A DNA stretch of 64,000 bases from Amorphophallus konjac (GCA_022559845.1 CM040127.1:34496708-34560707); one strand, 5' to 3'; shown: positions 33,323-46,077, numbered from the stretch's first letter. Program-made: numbers and translations. The notes: generated by a model not told the origin, from the letters alone.

Positions 33323-34400
33323 CCACCCACGAGCCCGAAGACTCGGAAGGGTTAGAAGGATGGTGTGGAGACTACACAAGTATCACAATTAATTGCAGAA
33401 ATTAAATAATTTATATAATTAAGCAAGAAATAAATTAATATTTTACATGATACATGGTCCACAAGATATAACAAAATAAATAACGGTAGTCCACAACTAG
33501 TACAGAGACAAGAAAGAAAAGTACAGGTACACAGGACATACCCCGGCTCTGACTTCTGGCACTAACATTGGGCACATGAACCTCGCTGAGCCTCAGACGC
33601 GTTCCTTTGAAGCCGCGCCTCGCCTGAAACACGGTGAAAACACGCAGGGAATGAGTCTCAGAACAAGACTCAGTAGGGATCACTCGAACCCTACCTCACA
33701 AAATGGAAAATCGTTACGCTAGCATTAAGCGAGTACCTCTAGAGTGAAAGCCCTGCAACTACAAACACCGGTCTCACAGCACGAAAACCGACACAGGCGT
33801 CACGGCGAAACAACCGGAACTCAACGGTCAACACGACCAAAAACTCGAAGGTCGAAGTCACAGAGACTGACAGCCTGTCACTCCTGACTCGACAGGAGTA
33901 CCTCCCACTAGAAGCACAGTCGGTAGCATCCCCTGACGTCTTACACCGCACCGCAGGTGTCCGCCTGGCACGATAGCCCCCGACGGAGGCAAGGACACCG
34001 TACAAGTAACCACAAAGCAAGTGACTAGCTGGGGTCACGCTCGTCAGCGTGTGTCCAACTACCCCCAACCACGTGTGCACACACAGACCATACGTCTCAG
34101 GTCTGGCCTCTAACTGATTTTCCCCTCAGCCGGACTCTGGCTGCAAGACGTGGGGCCCGACGAAAACCAATCTAAAAACCGTCCTCAGGGTAGCCTCTCC
34201 ACCACTCCCGGGGGGGGACCACTAAATGTGTAAGCAGGCTACGACTAGTGGAGGGTCACTGAAGGAGTAGACTCTCAAGTCGACGGAAAACAACGTCCGA
34301 TCCCGACGAAGTATAAGGAACGCTCCTCGTACCGACACCGACTCATAGTGACCACCGTCGGAGAAGAAACGGGACTACGAACCATCAGGAGCAGTCCAGA

Positions 34401-35070
34401 GCCTGGCGGTCCAACCCAAGTGCGCCACAGGCTCTGACGGTCTATCTCTGGGCTGTCACAGCAGTCTGACGGCCCAACACAGGTGCGTCAGACACTCGGT
34501 GCAAAACCGGCTGTGACGCGCCAGCCCTAGTGCGTCACAGGCCCTAACGCACCCAACCCAGTGCGTTAGAAGGGGAGAAGAAACCAGCTGTGATGCACAC
34601 CGCTCGGGGCGTCACAGGCTCTAACGGACCACCTCTAGTGTGTTAGAAGACGGAATGACACCAGCTGTGACGCACACCCCTCGGGGCGTCACAGCCTCTA
34701 ACGGTCCTGCCCAGGAGCGTTAGAAGGTGGGGACTGGGGACGCGTCAGCTCTGACGCTCCCACACAGGGGCGTCACAAGGCTCTGACGCCCCACCCTGGG
34801 TGCGTCAGAGGCCTTGACCCCCAACGGTCAAAAAGCCCAACGGTCGTAAACCACAACGGTCGGATGCCAATGGTTGGATCGCCACTCTGACGGTCCAACC
34901 TAGGCGTGTCACACGCCCTAGCGGTCTATCGTGGGACCGTCAGGCCCACAGACCACCCAATTGGCAAAACCGTGCCATGTGACGCACCCACAGTGGGGCG
35001 TCACTGGCTGTGATGCACCCACCCTGGGGCGCCACAAGCTGTGACGGTCTCTGGAAGGACCGTCACACCG
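34401..35070. repeat. Hairpin array, right Tekay LTR (one unit more than left)
   Basis: The order of hairpins matches that in the left LTR. At about 34,979-35,009 an additional unit GTGACGCACCCACAGTGGGG then CGTCACTGGCT is present that the left copy lacks. Near 34,561 this copy has GTGCGTTAG pairing exactly with CTAACGCAC, whereas the left LTR has GTGCGTCAG at the same site. Confidence 0.88.
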
Positions 35071-35959
35071 TCCCGACGGCGAACCGACGGGAAACGACCA
35101 AAAACACCAACCACGTCCCCATACCTCCATGGGAGAGGGAGAAAACAAGGGGGAAGCTCCCCCGGGACCCCTAACATGCTTCTAAGCCATTAAAACGTAG
35201 AATCATGGCCTAAAATTATAGATCGGGCGAACTCTCCCCAAATCATGGTTTTACCCTCCCGGCATGGAAATGACCCCTCTCGGCCTCACACCGGGCTAGA
35301 AATCACGGGAATGGAATGCGGGGAGCTAAAGAACGTCACCCTACCTCGATCTCGCCTCGAGGCGTGCCGGATCGTCCACAAACCGTGAAGAACGCCGTGA
35401 AACCCTCGCTCCTTCACGATTCCCCACAAGCTTTACGCCGCCATGATCGCCTCGCCGTCGCCCACGTCGTCGCGCCGTCGCCCCGCGCCGTTTGCAGCCA
35501 GAGGGGACGCTGCCGTAGTCGTCGTCGGTCGAATGGGAGAGGGGGGCGCTCACGGTGGGGAGGAACAAGGAAAGAGGAAGAAGAAAGAAGAAAATGTGAA
35601 AAAGAAATGCCCCTATTTATAGAAAATCTGATTTTTCGAGAAAATACCGAAAAATTAAAAATCACGTTTCCGCGATCCTCGGAACGCACCGATCGCAACT
35701 GTACCACTCTCGCCCAGGTGAACGACCCGATTCACCCGCAACGAGGTTCCGAAGGTAAAAGTCGGAAAAATGACCGGGAATCGGAAAAACGCGCGGAAAA
35801 GCCGCAGGCACGCTCCGGGCCTCCGGAACAACTTCGGATCGCGCCGATCCGAACACGAAAGATGTCTGAAATGAAATTTAGGACACAACGGAGCCAGACA
35901 CTCCGAGAAAATAGATCCGGGACCCAAAAAGAAGGATCCGAAGGGTCCGAGATATTACA

Positions 35960-36262
35960 AGCATCCCCTCTCTCCTCTTGCTTCTCCCTCTTGAGTGTAG
36001 AGACTCTATTGAAGTGATGGTAAGGAGATCATTCATAGAGCAATGTGTGGAGAGAACTACACCGTTTGTGCCCATGTGGATACCGCTAGAGATCATGTAC
36101 TTGCACAGTTCATTATCGTCACGAAAGATCACTTTTCACTTCACTGTGATTCTCATATTGAAGAGATAAAATCGAATCTCTTTCTCATAGTTAGTTGACG
36201 GGAATCACACCCGAGCGATCACGTGCCGGGATAAAATTTTAATTTCATGTTTCCACTGCATT
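35960..36262 (+). repeat. LTR-like sequence, right part, split by the Tekay element
   Basis: The sequence continues the interrupted LTR-like block from 22,796 (CT-rich CCCTCTCTCCTCTTGCTTCTCC) and runs to about TTTCCACTGCA near 36,262, a plausible LTR end. No gene is seen. Confidence 0.45.
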
Positions 36263-36599
36263 CATCTGATCCCGACTCAAATCCTTATAGTAGGAGGGTC
36301 AAGCACCTGTCACACATATCATGTCTGCGTATCTTTCCCTTTGTGTGCTATATGTCTTTGTTGCTACAATCTGTATATCTTGCACATATACTAAAAGTAT
36401 TTTTTTCCATATACAACTGTTAGACTGACGTGACATAAAGTAGTGAAATTTGAAAATACACGTCTTAACGTTTGAATACATGAATAAAATAAATCTAGAG
36501 GATATATGTCACTTCTCAAAAAGCGGCATCATATTTTGAGCACACAATATAATATGCTTTACATCTAGGGATAAAAGTATACAATGAATCCTGTGCATT

Positions 36600-37540
36600 T
36601 AACGCAGGACATATGTGGCCATTTGACCGTCTAATATATTTGTCTGGGCATGCATCACCTAGGTATTAAGGTATTTCAAGCCGATTAGACGATAAGAGTA
36701 TTGTCCATGTTATATTGTCTAAATTTTTTCATAGATATTTTGTCATTTTATGATACTTAAATGAAATATGGTCAAAATCAGTTTGTTTGACCAAGTCCGG
36801 TAGATGGAAGTTGCATTGTCTATCACCTTCTTAGACGATGCAACCATAGGATTTATGCAAACTTGAGTGATGTATCGTTTATGTGAGTTTTAGACGAAAG
36901 GTAATGAGGTTAGACGATAGGTTTGTCGTTTAGTCATCTTAGATAATGTATCGTCCAACTTGTTTGTTTAGGTGATCTATCATCTACTCATTCGCAGTTT
37001 AGACGATCTTCCGTCTAGCTGGCACTTGGATGATGTATCGTCCAACTTGCAATGTCTTTAAGGGGTTTAATTAGACGATAGGTTTTGTCGCTTAGTTTAT
37101 GCATCATTTAATTGTTCATCTACCATTGAGATTTCAGATGGTATTATGTCTAGTTTTGAGACTCAGACAAAGTATCGTCTATTTGCTTTAACTTAGATAA
37201 TGTACCATCTAACCTTTCGTCTATCTTATTTGCATTAGACGATGCATCGTCTAACCTTTCGTCCACCTAAGAGACTTAGACAAAATATCGTTTAAATCCT
37301 TTCTGAGTGTTCGCAACTTAGACGAAGTTCTTTTAGCCTTCATAAATGTACACTGCATCGTCTTTCTCACTTGGAGTCGACGACGTATCATCTAACATTT
37401 ATTTTTTAGACGAAAGATTTCTTATCATCCAAGTTAAGCTGGTAGACGATCTATCGTCCAACTTTTGCCTCAGACGAAGTACTTAGATGATCTATCATCT
37501 AAATATCAAGAACTTAGACGCCCCGTCTAGTTTTCCTAGA
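36600..37540. repeat. Array of degenerate palindromes AGACGATNNATCGTCT
   Basis: About 25-30 occurrences of TTAGACGA or its complement TCGTCTAA are spread over 0.9 kb, many paired as in TTAGACGATGCATCGTCTAA (near 37,225), TAGACGATCTATCGTC (near 37,442) and GATGATCTATCATCTAA (near 37,486). Variants change both halves (ATGATCTATCAT). The pattern resembles the subterminal repeats of CACTA-type DNA transposons, but I found no terminal repeats around it. Confidence 0.8.
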
Positions 37541-37639
37541 TATAAGTTTAACTGATTTTTTTAGGCTAAATATTTGGGAGACCTAAGTTGGGTTAAACTT
37601 ATAAATTTATTTAGTCATTTAAAATAATGTAGAATCTGA

Positions 37640-38560
37640 GATATTAAGATATATTTATTTTATCATAATATAAAATAGTTAATTTTGTGAGAAAAGATAT
37701 TTTCCCAACTAGAAGGCCGGGAGGTTTAGGTGAAGAACATGTTGCCATCTGTAGATCCCCCCGAATTCCAATCCGGATGTGATTCAAACAGGGTTCGGAG
37801 ACGTCCAACTCCACACACACCCTGGCCACTAAAGTATTGGATAGGTTTTTCGTGGAGGCATCCAACTTCAGCACATAACTGATGTTACCGGTTATCGGTC
37901 GGAGGAGGGGCTCCTAATAAAGATTTGCCCGGAGACCTAGGAACTCCACCCACACAGGAAGAACAGGAAAAATCTCTGGACGAGGAAAACGCCATGGTCA
38001 ACTTTTTAAAGAACTAGAAGAGATGACCCTGGACATGTGGAGTTTCCTGTAGAAGCAACTGTAGGTAATGCATGCTTGTAGTTCTGAGAGCGAAGTAGCA
38101 AGTGCTTCGGATCTAAAGCACCGAGGATAAAATCCTAATTGAACTTGCATCTGGAAGAAATATGAGCCTGGATTTCAGGGAAGGGCGGCCTGCCTTGCAA
38201 GGTTCGAGCAACAAGTGCGGAGGACTGGAAGGGAAGAAGAGACAGCTTGATCTCCTTCGCATTGAAGAAGATTGTAGGCTCTCCACTGTCTCTATATGCT
38301 GACGGGGGAACCTGGGTGTTCATGGGGGGAGGCTCCAGGGATGCAAGCAGGGCCTGCACGTACAGAGGTGTGAGCAGGAGCATCCACCCCCTTCGCGAAA
38401 TCATCAAGTGACGGTGGTGGCAAGGCAGTCATGGGAGCGAGAATGCCTTGGGGTGCAGACGGAAGGGAGTGGGGGCGGCGCTGAGGCCGCCCTCCCTCAA
38501 GGGCTAGCCATGGCCGGCGACGGCCAGGCAGCCAAGAGAACCCTAGCATAACACCAAAAC
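37640..38560 (-). pseudogene. LINE ORF1 (DUF4283-type) fragment, decayed
   Basis: On the minus strand, pieces in shifting frames follow the order of the plant DUF4283 domain: GEPTIFFNAKEIKLSLLPFQ, GRPPFPEIQAHISS, DFILGALDPKHLLLR, then RPEIFPVLPVWVEFLGLRANLY, LKLDASTKNLSNTLVARVCVELD and NHIRIGIRG. DUF4283 occurs in the first ORF of plant LINEs and related RNA-binding-like proteins. Stops and at least three frameshifts are present. A proline-rich stretch precedes it (38,549-38,400), as usual before this domain. The 3' zinc knuckle and ORF2 are not seen. Confidence 0.75.
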
Positions 38561-39541
38561 CAAAGATAAAAAACTTTGCAAGTCTATTCTCCTTACATGA
38601 AAAATATCAAAACTATCATCTTTAATTGTCAAAATATCATATATACCGCCGTTAGAAATTACATGTTTCAAAATTATTATTCAATGACAAAACTATCTCC
38701 GAGACAACATGTTTCAAAACTATATTATTAAATGACAAAACTATCTCTGACAATAGTATATATGGTATTTGACCACTAAGAACGGTAATTTCAATATTTT
38801 GTTCACAAACATACTTCATATAAAATTAACCCTCATATTTATATCGGTTACGTCTGGAATAAAAACCTCCAAGAAAGCACTCCAACGTTTAAGTTAGTAA
38901 TTAGGGTTTAAAAGCACGTGAAGATTACACCCACGAAGACAATACAGGTTCACATCCCTTCTTCTGAAGATTTTCAACCTTAAGCATGGAAGAGGCTATG
39001 GTTTCTAAGCTTGTGGGATTATTATATTTTGTGTGGATAAGGAGCAGGAATTGCCGCCATGTCTTTGGAGCCGGTGCCCTATTGGGTCGATCATTTCTCC
39101 ACTTTGGGCCGAGCCCTGGGTTGGAATTGGGCTTAAGCCTGTCAGTATAACCCGAAGTAAGAGCTCAACTTGTTGCACACTCGAAGAAATTACATGATCA
39201 ATGTGGATGTGCATAAATTTTGTTTTTTATTTCATCCTTCTACATGTCCGTACAAGGGTCATCCTCTCGATCTCGATCGGATGATTAAAAAAATTAAAAA
39301 AATTAAAATTAAAATTAAAAATAAAGAGTAAAATATTTCTTAAAATTTTTGAACAGTGGATCTTGTACGAACGTGTCAGTTAGGCGAGCTCGAAGATTAA
39401 AATTTTTTCTAATTAAAAAAAGCTAGAAGATCATATTTTTTTAAGTATTACCGAGCTGAGCTTTGGATGGGTTAGAACAAGCTTCATACGATCTGCTTCA
39501 CGAGAAAGATTCAGTGCACACCCAGAGTATGCTGCACATGA
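38561..39541. other. No gene; inverted repeat near 39.24-39.38 kb
   Basis: The stretch is AT-rich. A weak inverted repeat with arms near 39,245-39,258 (GTCCGTACAAGG) and 39,366-39,380 (CTTGTACGAACGTG) flanks an (AAATT)-rich core and may be a small MITE. Nothing else can be supported. Confidence 0.35.
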
Positions 39542-39798
39542 GTGTGTAATATTTTTAAAAATAATTTATAAGATATTTTAACTTAGAATATAAGTCATGT
39601 CATTATTAGATTATTCAGAAAAAAATAAAAAAAGAAATCAAATTGAATAAATAGTGTTAGACTCATTCTTTAAAAAATTAACTCATTTTATTTTTATTTT
39701 TTTGACAATCAGATGATGGTATGACTTATATTTTAAGTTAAAATATCTTAAGAGTTATTTTAATTATTTGTTTTAAAAAAAATTTAAAGAGCACACAC
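39542..39798. mobile_element. Palindromic MITE, about 257 bp
   Basis: The left arm (GTGTGTAATATTTTTAAAAA, AAGATATTTTAACTTAGAAT, ATAAGTCATGTCATTATTAG) is matched in reverse complement by the right arm (39,690-39,798: GATGGTATGACTTATATTTT, AAGTTAAAATATCTTAAGAG, GAGCACACAC). The arms reach over more than 80 bp each. The superfamily is not clear; a target duplication is not obvious. Confidence 0.75.
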
Positions 39799-39945
39799 CC
39801 TCGCGACGTGATCACTGTGCAGTCCTGCTTTTCACAGTGTTGGGCCAAGTCCACGTCAAGTCATCTAAATCCAAAATTCTATAAAAAGTATTAACTATAT
39901 TATATTCTTTTTTTCACTTTCGTTCTAGGAAAACTATTCATAGAA

Positions 39946-40125
39946 AATCCTTAACAAGTATCCGGCTATTATTGGGAACAGGTTTCTAGCCAATCTGGTT
40001 TCTAATCGTTATCCTTAACAAGTATCCGGCTATTATACGGGCCTTGTCCACCGTATCTTCTATTACGGAGATTTATGAGGTCGGAGCTGCCAATTAGTTA
40101 CCTTGGTGTGCCTCTATTAATTTGT
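39946..40125 (+). pseudogene. Small LINE reverse transcriptase remnant with a 64-bp duplication
   Basis: A 26-bp phrase (ATCCTTAACAAGTATCCGGC plus TATTAT) occurs at 39,946 and again at 40,010. Just after it, one frame reads ELPISYLGVPLLI (about 40,085-40,122), which resembles the LPVRYLGVPL motif at the end of plant LINE reverse transcriptases. The rest is too degraded to follow. Confidence 0.4.
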
Positions 40126-43021
40126 CGATGACAGCTAAGTACCATTTGATAGTATTTATTTCATGTCTAATGACTGAAGTGATCCTACATTCTCATTCTT
40201 AGATGGTTTGATAAGACATCTTAATCAATGTTTAAAATTTTAAAAAAGTCTGGAGACAGATACCTTTCCTTTTTTTAGCTATAAAGAAATACTTCTTTTT
40301 ACCCTGAGATGTTGCAAGTTCTTTCCTTACTATGGTATCCTTAACATCCCATAATCCCCACCGTCCATTGCCATTTTCATCTAATTATTGACATCAGCCG
40401 TCAACCATCATCATGACCTTTATAATTGCTTTACTCGTACAAATAAGAAAATTTTCTCATCAATTTATATTTATTTAAAATTTTATTCTGAAGAATTATC
40501 ACATATTATCTTCGTAAGCATGTTTAGAAGTTTCCTGCAGTATACTAAGAAATTAGATATGGATATAAGCCTTTACGTCACATAAGCCTTTTGAACTCTC
40601 CCTTCTTTATCTCATGCTCATCCATTTTTTTTCGGTTATTATTCCACCTACAGGCTTCATTTCTGAAGGTAATCTGCAAGCATCCGATCTTCATCAAAGA
40701 TCCAGATGTTGACTCAAGTTGGATAGACTTTCTTCTTTTAATATATTTTAAAATTTTTTAAATATAGAGATCAGACGTTAGAAATTAAAGGTTCATATTT
40801 AAAGACGTATAAATTTAGGATGTCTCCTTTGAGATATTATCTCTGCTACGTTCGGAGACATACTTATTGGGCTGGGATTCTCACATAGAGTGCCAATGAA
40901 GACGTACAAGGGCAGCTAAGATTTTATCATTTTTTGCTAATAAAAAATATTTAAAAAGAGAAGATTTGGGTCTTGCTTATAGTCACATACCCATCTTTGT
41001 AGTTTTCAATACGAGATCTTTTGAACCCCCTTCTTAGACCTCTAAAACACTTATGGCCAAATTATCCCAAACTCTACCTCCCAATCTGTATGCAATCATA
41101 ACTAGGGTGAAATCTATGGAAGCACACTTCTTTAGACCCGAGACTTATAAAAGATACAACGTATCAACGTCACAAGGTACGCAAACATTGGTCCTTTTAC
41201 TCCCTTGAATTCCTACATCTCCACCTGTTGTTGACTTAAGGAGGGTTCTCCCCGGGACACCCCAACTCTGATCAGAACTTCTTCTTCTGTACAGGAGACC
41301 ATTCGACTTCCATGCACGGCCTGGCTTATGAAGCCCCTTTGCGTCGTCGACTTCTTGTGACAGGGAGACTCAGCGCCGTCACTCGGCTCCACGTTCGGCT
41401 CCTCTACCAGAAATTTCGCCCACGACAGCCCACGCTCTCTTGCTCGTTCTCTTTCTATAAATTCCAAGTGTTACACAACCGTTAGAAATAAAAATTTTCT
41501 CATACATCTGATTATATTGTGTGCGATTTCTTTTGGTAATTGATTCAGATCTAAAATGAATAATACTTGTTGCATCTCTAGAGAGTGCAGCAACCCCACC
41601 CTCTCATTGATCCCACTGGATCATAAAAGTGGGGAACCATGAGGGTCAACTGATCTTGTTTTGCACCTCTAAGGTGTGCAGTAAGGTAAACTCATCTAAA
41701 ATTGCTGTCTACATGGTAAACTGTGCATAAATATATCCATCAAAAAGAACTGTTGAATGAACTCAGAATTAAACTCCCTCTGTCCAAGAGGGCATGTGAA
41801 TAGTTAATTGGGCAGATCAGATGCCAGAAAGGCGGCTTGTATCTCTTTCATTCTTGCCGACACGCTGAATGACTCAATGAGACTGTTGTCCATTTTCCCT
41901 CAGCATTGGTCAGAACAATCAGTGATTTTAGTTACCTTTCTCAATCATCAGGCAAGTGATTTAGAAACTCACCTGACATGATAAGGGGAAGATGAAAAAT
42001 GACAGCTGAAAGGAGCTGCTATTGGCCTCACATTGGAGCACCCAGCACTGTCCTCTATGAGCCATGGAATCCTTGTCAGAAGCTTGCAGGCTTCCAAACT
42101 TTCCCCTGAATTCTCATCTACCCTCGTAGGAGATAGACTTATCATCATCACGTTTATAATGAGTTTACATCTTGGAACAGCGTTGGCAAAAAAATGAGAT
42201 TACCATGAACATAATTAATTCATTTATGCCTCTTGAGTCCAATTAAACAAGCCCGAGTTGATTTATGCGGAAGACTCTTCCAGCAAACATATATAGTTTC
42301 TCATAAAAACCAGTTCGGTTTTCATAGAATAGCCAAAAACATGAAGTAATAACAAACTAATTAAGGTTATAATTATAGAAATCAAGTTACGATATTTATG
42401 TTTTGGATGCAAAATATGTTAATTGAAAGTAAGTTTTATAGTTGATACCTACCCGTCGTTTATATATTATTAATTGGCTCTCCCGGCCACCTCCGATCCA
42501 TGGTGTTCCAACTGCTAGCATGCTTAATCAATTTTGAGATTAGGGTTTGGTCCCTCGTGACTGTTGGAAGGGGGGGGGGGAAGGTTTGCTCAGGGATCAT
42601 GGCTTCTCTTGGGGGCCGTGGTGGGGGTTGGTGGTGTTGAGGGCCTCTTCGGTTTGTCCACATCATGCGTCCAAATTAAACATCGATGTTGGCTCGAGGA
42701 CATGAACCCAATGCTCCAAAAACCTCATCCAACACAGGTTTATGATGGCTTCAAGCAAGATGATTATAACGTTTCATAAGACCTATAACATAATTATAAT
42801 CTTTCTATCTCTAGCTCGGCACTTTCTTTATCAGCTTCCACTTATTGCACCACCAAACTACGCAGAGGATTAATTAGTAGAGAAGTGCCATCTTAATTAA
42901 TTACATGGCCTGGCTTCAAGACACACGTACCGTGAAACCACCTTTTAAGAAGAAAAGGCCCACGATTATTGTTTGCTGCCGCCATTGGTGCTGACTTATA
43001 TTATAGTGAGACAGTTTTAAA
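40126..43021. other. Intergenic, no gene recognised
   Basis: AT-rich sequence with stops in all frames. Frames such as 41,213-41,467 and 42,460-42,666 show no family. A run of 11 G lies at 42,570-42,580. Confidence 0.4.
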
Positions 43022-43630
43022 CAGTGTTATCAGAATCGGATCGGATCAGTCTGATCGCGAATCGGTCCAATTAAGATTGGTCTGATCTAATGTTAAAGAA
43101 TCGGACGAATCAGACGAACCGCAGTTCAACTGGTGAATCGGTCTGAACTGATCCGATCCGATTCATCCCTTTAAAATAAAAAAATAAATGTAAAAATATT
43201 TAAATATTAAAAATAATATTTATGTAAGAATAAAATCATCTTATTATTATTGATTTATTATTATTTATCATTTTATTTTAAATATATTTAAATTTTAAAA
43301 ATTTAAAAGAACATAGATGTCAATTGTGAAGAGTGAAGACTAATAGAATATTACATAATTTTAAGGTCAGTTTATTTAATTATGATATTATTATTATTTT
43401 TTTACTCGTATAATTATATAGTCATGACTAATAATTATACATTTTTTTTTATTTTGATCGATATATCTTATTTCTTATTATCTTAAATTATATTATAGAA
43501 TCAAGTCAGATTATGGATCAATATTACGACGACATCACGGTTCAAATCAATTCAATTACACTATACAATCGATTCAAATCGAATTAACTCGTTCACTGAT
43601 TCAAACACCGAATTAATTCCGATAATATTG
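43022..43630. mobile_element. MITE-like element with GTGTTATCAGAATCGG-type ends
   Basis: The left end CAGTGTTATCAGAATCGG is mirrored by the right end CCGAATTAATTCCGATAATATTG. Subterminal parts are rich in GATTCAAATCGAATT-like and TCGGATCAGTCTGATCG motifs, and the core is very AT-rich. A related, diverged sequence lies at about 56,755-57,200. No coding frame. Confidence 0.55.
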
Positions 43631-44324
43631 ATTTTAATTTTAATTTGAAGGGGGGCATCCACCGGCCGGTTGCCCCCGTTTCAGCCACAGAAACGCAGAA
43701 ATGAGGCGCTGGCTTTTGACAGGGAGAGGTCATAATTAATGAACAGCTGGTCTCGACGAGTACTTCTGACACAAATTGGGCCCCGGATCGGATACCCGTG
43801 GACTAACATATATCCCATGGTTTGAACAAATCCAATAATTGCCTCCTTCTGGCAAATTAACCCTGTCTGTGGCACACGATTATTCAAGGTCGGCAGACTA
43901 GTCCCATCTGTCAATGGAGAGTTGCTCCGTCTTCTCGGAGCACATCAGCTAATCCGGTGACGAGTCATGGGGGCCGCAGGAAAAGATCCCACACGTTGGA
44001 TGCACCTGGCCCCTGATGAGAGGACAAACTAAAGCTAGGGTCGACCCTAGAGATCTCCCAGGGAAGACGAAGTCATTTAATAAGAGGGTTTGGGATTGGA
44101 GAGGAGCTGGCCCTGAGGTTGACACGACGAGAACAAACCCTTTGTGTGGACGTGAGCATCTGTGAATATAAAACCAAAGTGATATATATGAAATGGAAGA
44201 GTACTGGGGGTGATGTGCATGGGAACTTATTAGTTAGTGGCCATATCCCATATGTGTTTATCTGAAGAATAATATATTAATGGGCGTCGACCTGCCACTA
44301 TATATATATCAAGACTAAGGTTCC

Positions 44325-44368
<44 letters not shown>

Positions 44369-45785
44369 TCAGTGGATGATGGTATTTGGACCACATGCCT
44401 TCAGCCTTTCTGGAGCCCCCAATCAAAGCTAGTATGTGTCATATTCACAGATTCCTCATGATGAGAAAATCCAGAGAATAACTATAGTTGATCAGTTGCA
44501 TGGCACCTCATGTTCTTCTCCATGAAAAAAAAACAAAAACCCATGAGTCGGGGGCTTCTAATTAGCTAGGGTTTTCTGTATATGGGTCTTAAATTAATAT
44601 ATATGACAGTGTATTACATATCCATACACAGCTAGTTGGAAAAGTCGTGGCTTAATTAATCTGTGCAATCTATAGATAGATTCCTAGCTAGCTGCTGATG
44701 AGTAGGGTTTGCATGCAGGGGGATCGAGTTCAAAAACAAGCTGCTCCAATATGGAGGAGATCGAACATGTAATAATGAATTATTCGGTCATCACTGATAT
44801 TCAACCATGCATCTGCGTCGAAAAGAGGCCAAAAAGGGGGGGGGGGGGAAATAATGGAGAGAGGAACGAAGCCAAGAAACATGCATGTGTCTGCCATTAG
44901 AGACTAGCTAGCTGTTGCAAGTTTGAACGACGTTGGTCGTGGTTGGAACAGGTCTATATATATGATCCCCTTTAGCAATTGTTGGACGTGCACATGGACT
45001 TGCAGGTGGACCTAATTAATGAACATGCACGTATATATGATCACATGTCCATCGATGATGGATGCCTTTGGGTGTGATAAGACAGATGTAGACGGAGAAT
45101 GGAGGAAAAAGGTGCAACTTTTCCTCACTTTGGGTGCTCTAAGCCCCCCCCCCCTCTCTCTCCTTATCCGCCTTTGATGGAGTTGGTCTTCACTTTGAAG
45201 ACTCAAAAGGGCACATCTGATTGCGATGCGCAGTGCACTGCCGGTATTGGTTCCTCAATTCTTGGTTTGCTTAGCGAATTCTGGTCATTCATCTTTGTAT
45301 GGGTTTGCAAATCTGACCTTTGTAAACCTCTTATAATATATATGTTTTTGTAAACCTTTGCAAATGTGACCTTCATAATATATAGTTACGATAATTCCAA
45401 AGATGTTGTACACAATTATATATGTCTACATTTTAACAGCTCTTACAGAATGCACGAGAAATCGAGAATCCAAATATCGTTGCTGGACCCAAATTAAATA
45501 AATTTGTGTCTCAGTGCTTTAAATACTGCAAGAGCACTGTGCCAAGAAGATTCCTGAAAGAATTGAAGGATGATCAGATTTGTTCAATTATTAATGCTTT
45601 CGTATGGTTATGATTGCTTGTCCTATCGAGATGTTTGCAAATACGTACGCGAGCTGGGGAGGCACCCCCCCCCAACACACGCAACGGTATTTTAGTGTTG
45701 TATTTATGTGTTCAACGTATATATTAGTGTCATATATACTTATTTGCGCGCATGCTCAACATCGAAGTTATGCGCTTAAATAGAT
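43631..45785. other. Intergenic; AT microsatellite and poly-G/C runs
   Basis: An (AT)n run of about 39 bp lies at 44,329-44,367, 13 G at 44,836-44,848, 11 C at 45,144-45,154 and 9 C at 45,665-45,673. Short frames (44,709-44,900; 45,099-45,353) have no recognisable family and no exon-like composition. Confidence 0.45.
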
Positions 45786-45788
45786 TAA

Positions 45789-46077
45789 GGGCCTTGTTGG
45801 TTGGAATTATTAGGAGATTTCAATCTTTAAAATTTTTTGCATAATTTTATGTCAACTAATTAAATAACTCAAAGTTGTCTCGACTTTTGTCTTGGGTGAA
45901 TTTTTTAAAACATAGAAAAAAAGACATAAAAGGAGGGGTGTTAAATAATATACAAAAACTCCTCTCACGGAGTTTCGGGGTGGATTTCGAGGTCCAAAAT
46001 CTCTTACACTCTGACATTTATTCTATGTTGAGATTTTTCAAAAAAATTTACCTGATCAATCCCAACCAAAGGGGCCC
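45789..46077. mobile_element. Tourist-like MITE 1 (289 bp)
   Basis: Terminal inverted repeats GGGCCTTGTTGGTTGG and CCAACCAAAGGGGCCC are flanked on both sides by TAA (45,786-45,788 and 46,078-46,080), the 3-bp target preference of PIF/Harbinger elements. No coding capacity. Confidence 0.88.

Larger units (their letters stand above)
22797..35959 (-). mobile_element. Tekay/Del-type chromovirus (Ty3/gypsy), complete but inactivated
   Basis: Both LTRs are present (22,797-25,464 and 32,574-35,959), each starting TGTAACGACCCG and ending ATATTACA on the plus strand. On the minus strand the order is 5' LTR, tRNA-Met primer site, gag, protease, reverse transcriptase, RNase H, integrase, chromodomain-like tail, polypurine tract and 3' LTR. 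The flanking 5-mers AGCAC and AGCAT differ by one base. The reading frame has at least seven stop codons, a frameshift near the start and a 2.18-kb insertion, so it cannot move on its own. Confidence 0.93.
32574..35959 (-). repeat. 5' LTR of the Tekay element (3,386 bp with MITE)
   Basis: It matches the left LTR throughout. It is longer because of a 689-bp CACTA-type MITE with its 3-bp duplication and one extra 31-bp hairpin unit at about 34,979-35,009. The TATA box at 35,613-35,621 (TATAAATAG on the minus strand) would drive the element. Frames in it, including 35,316-36,017, are not genes. Confidence 0.93.
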
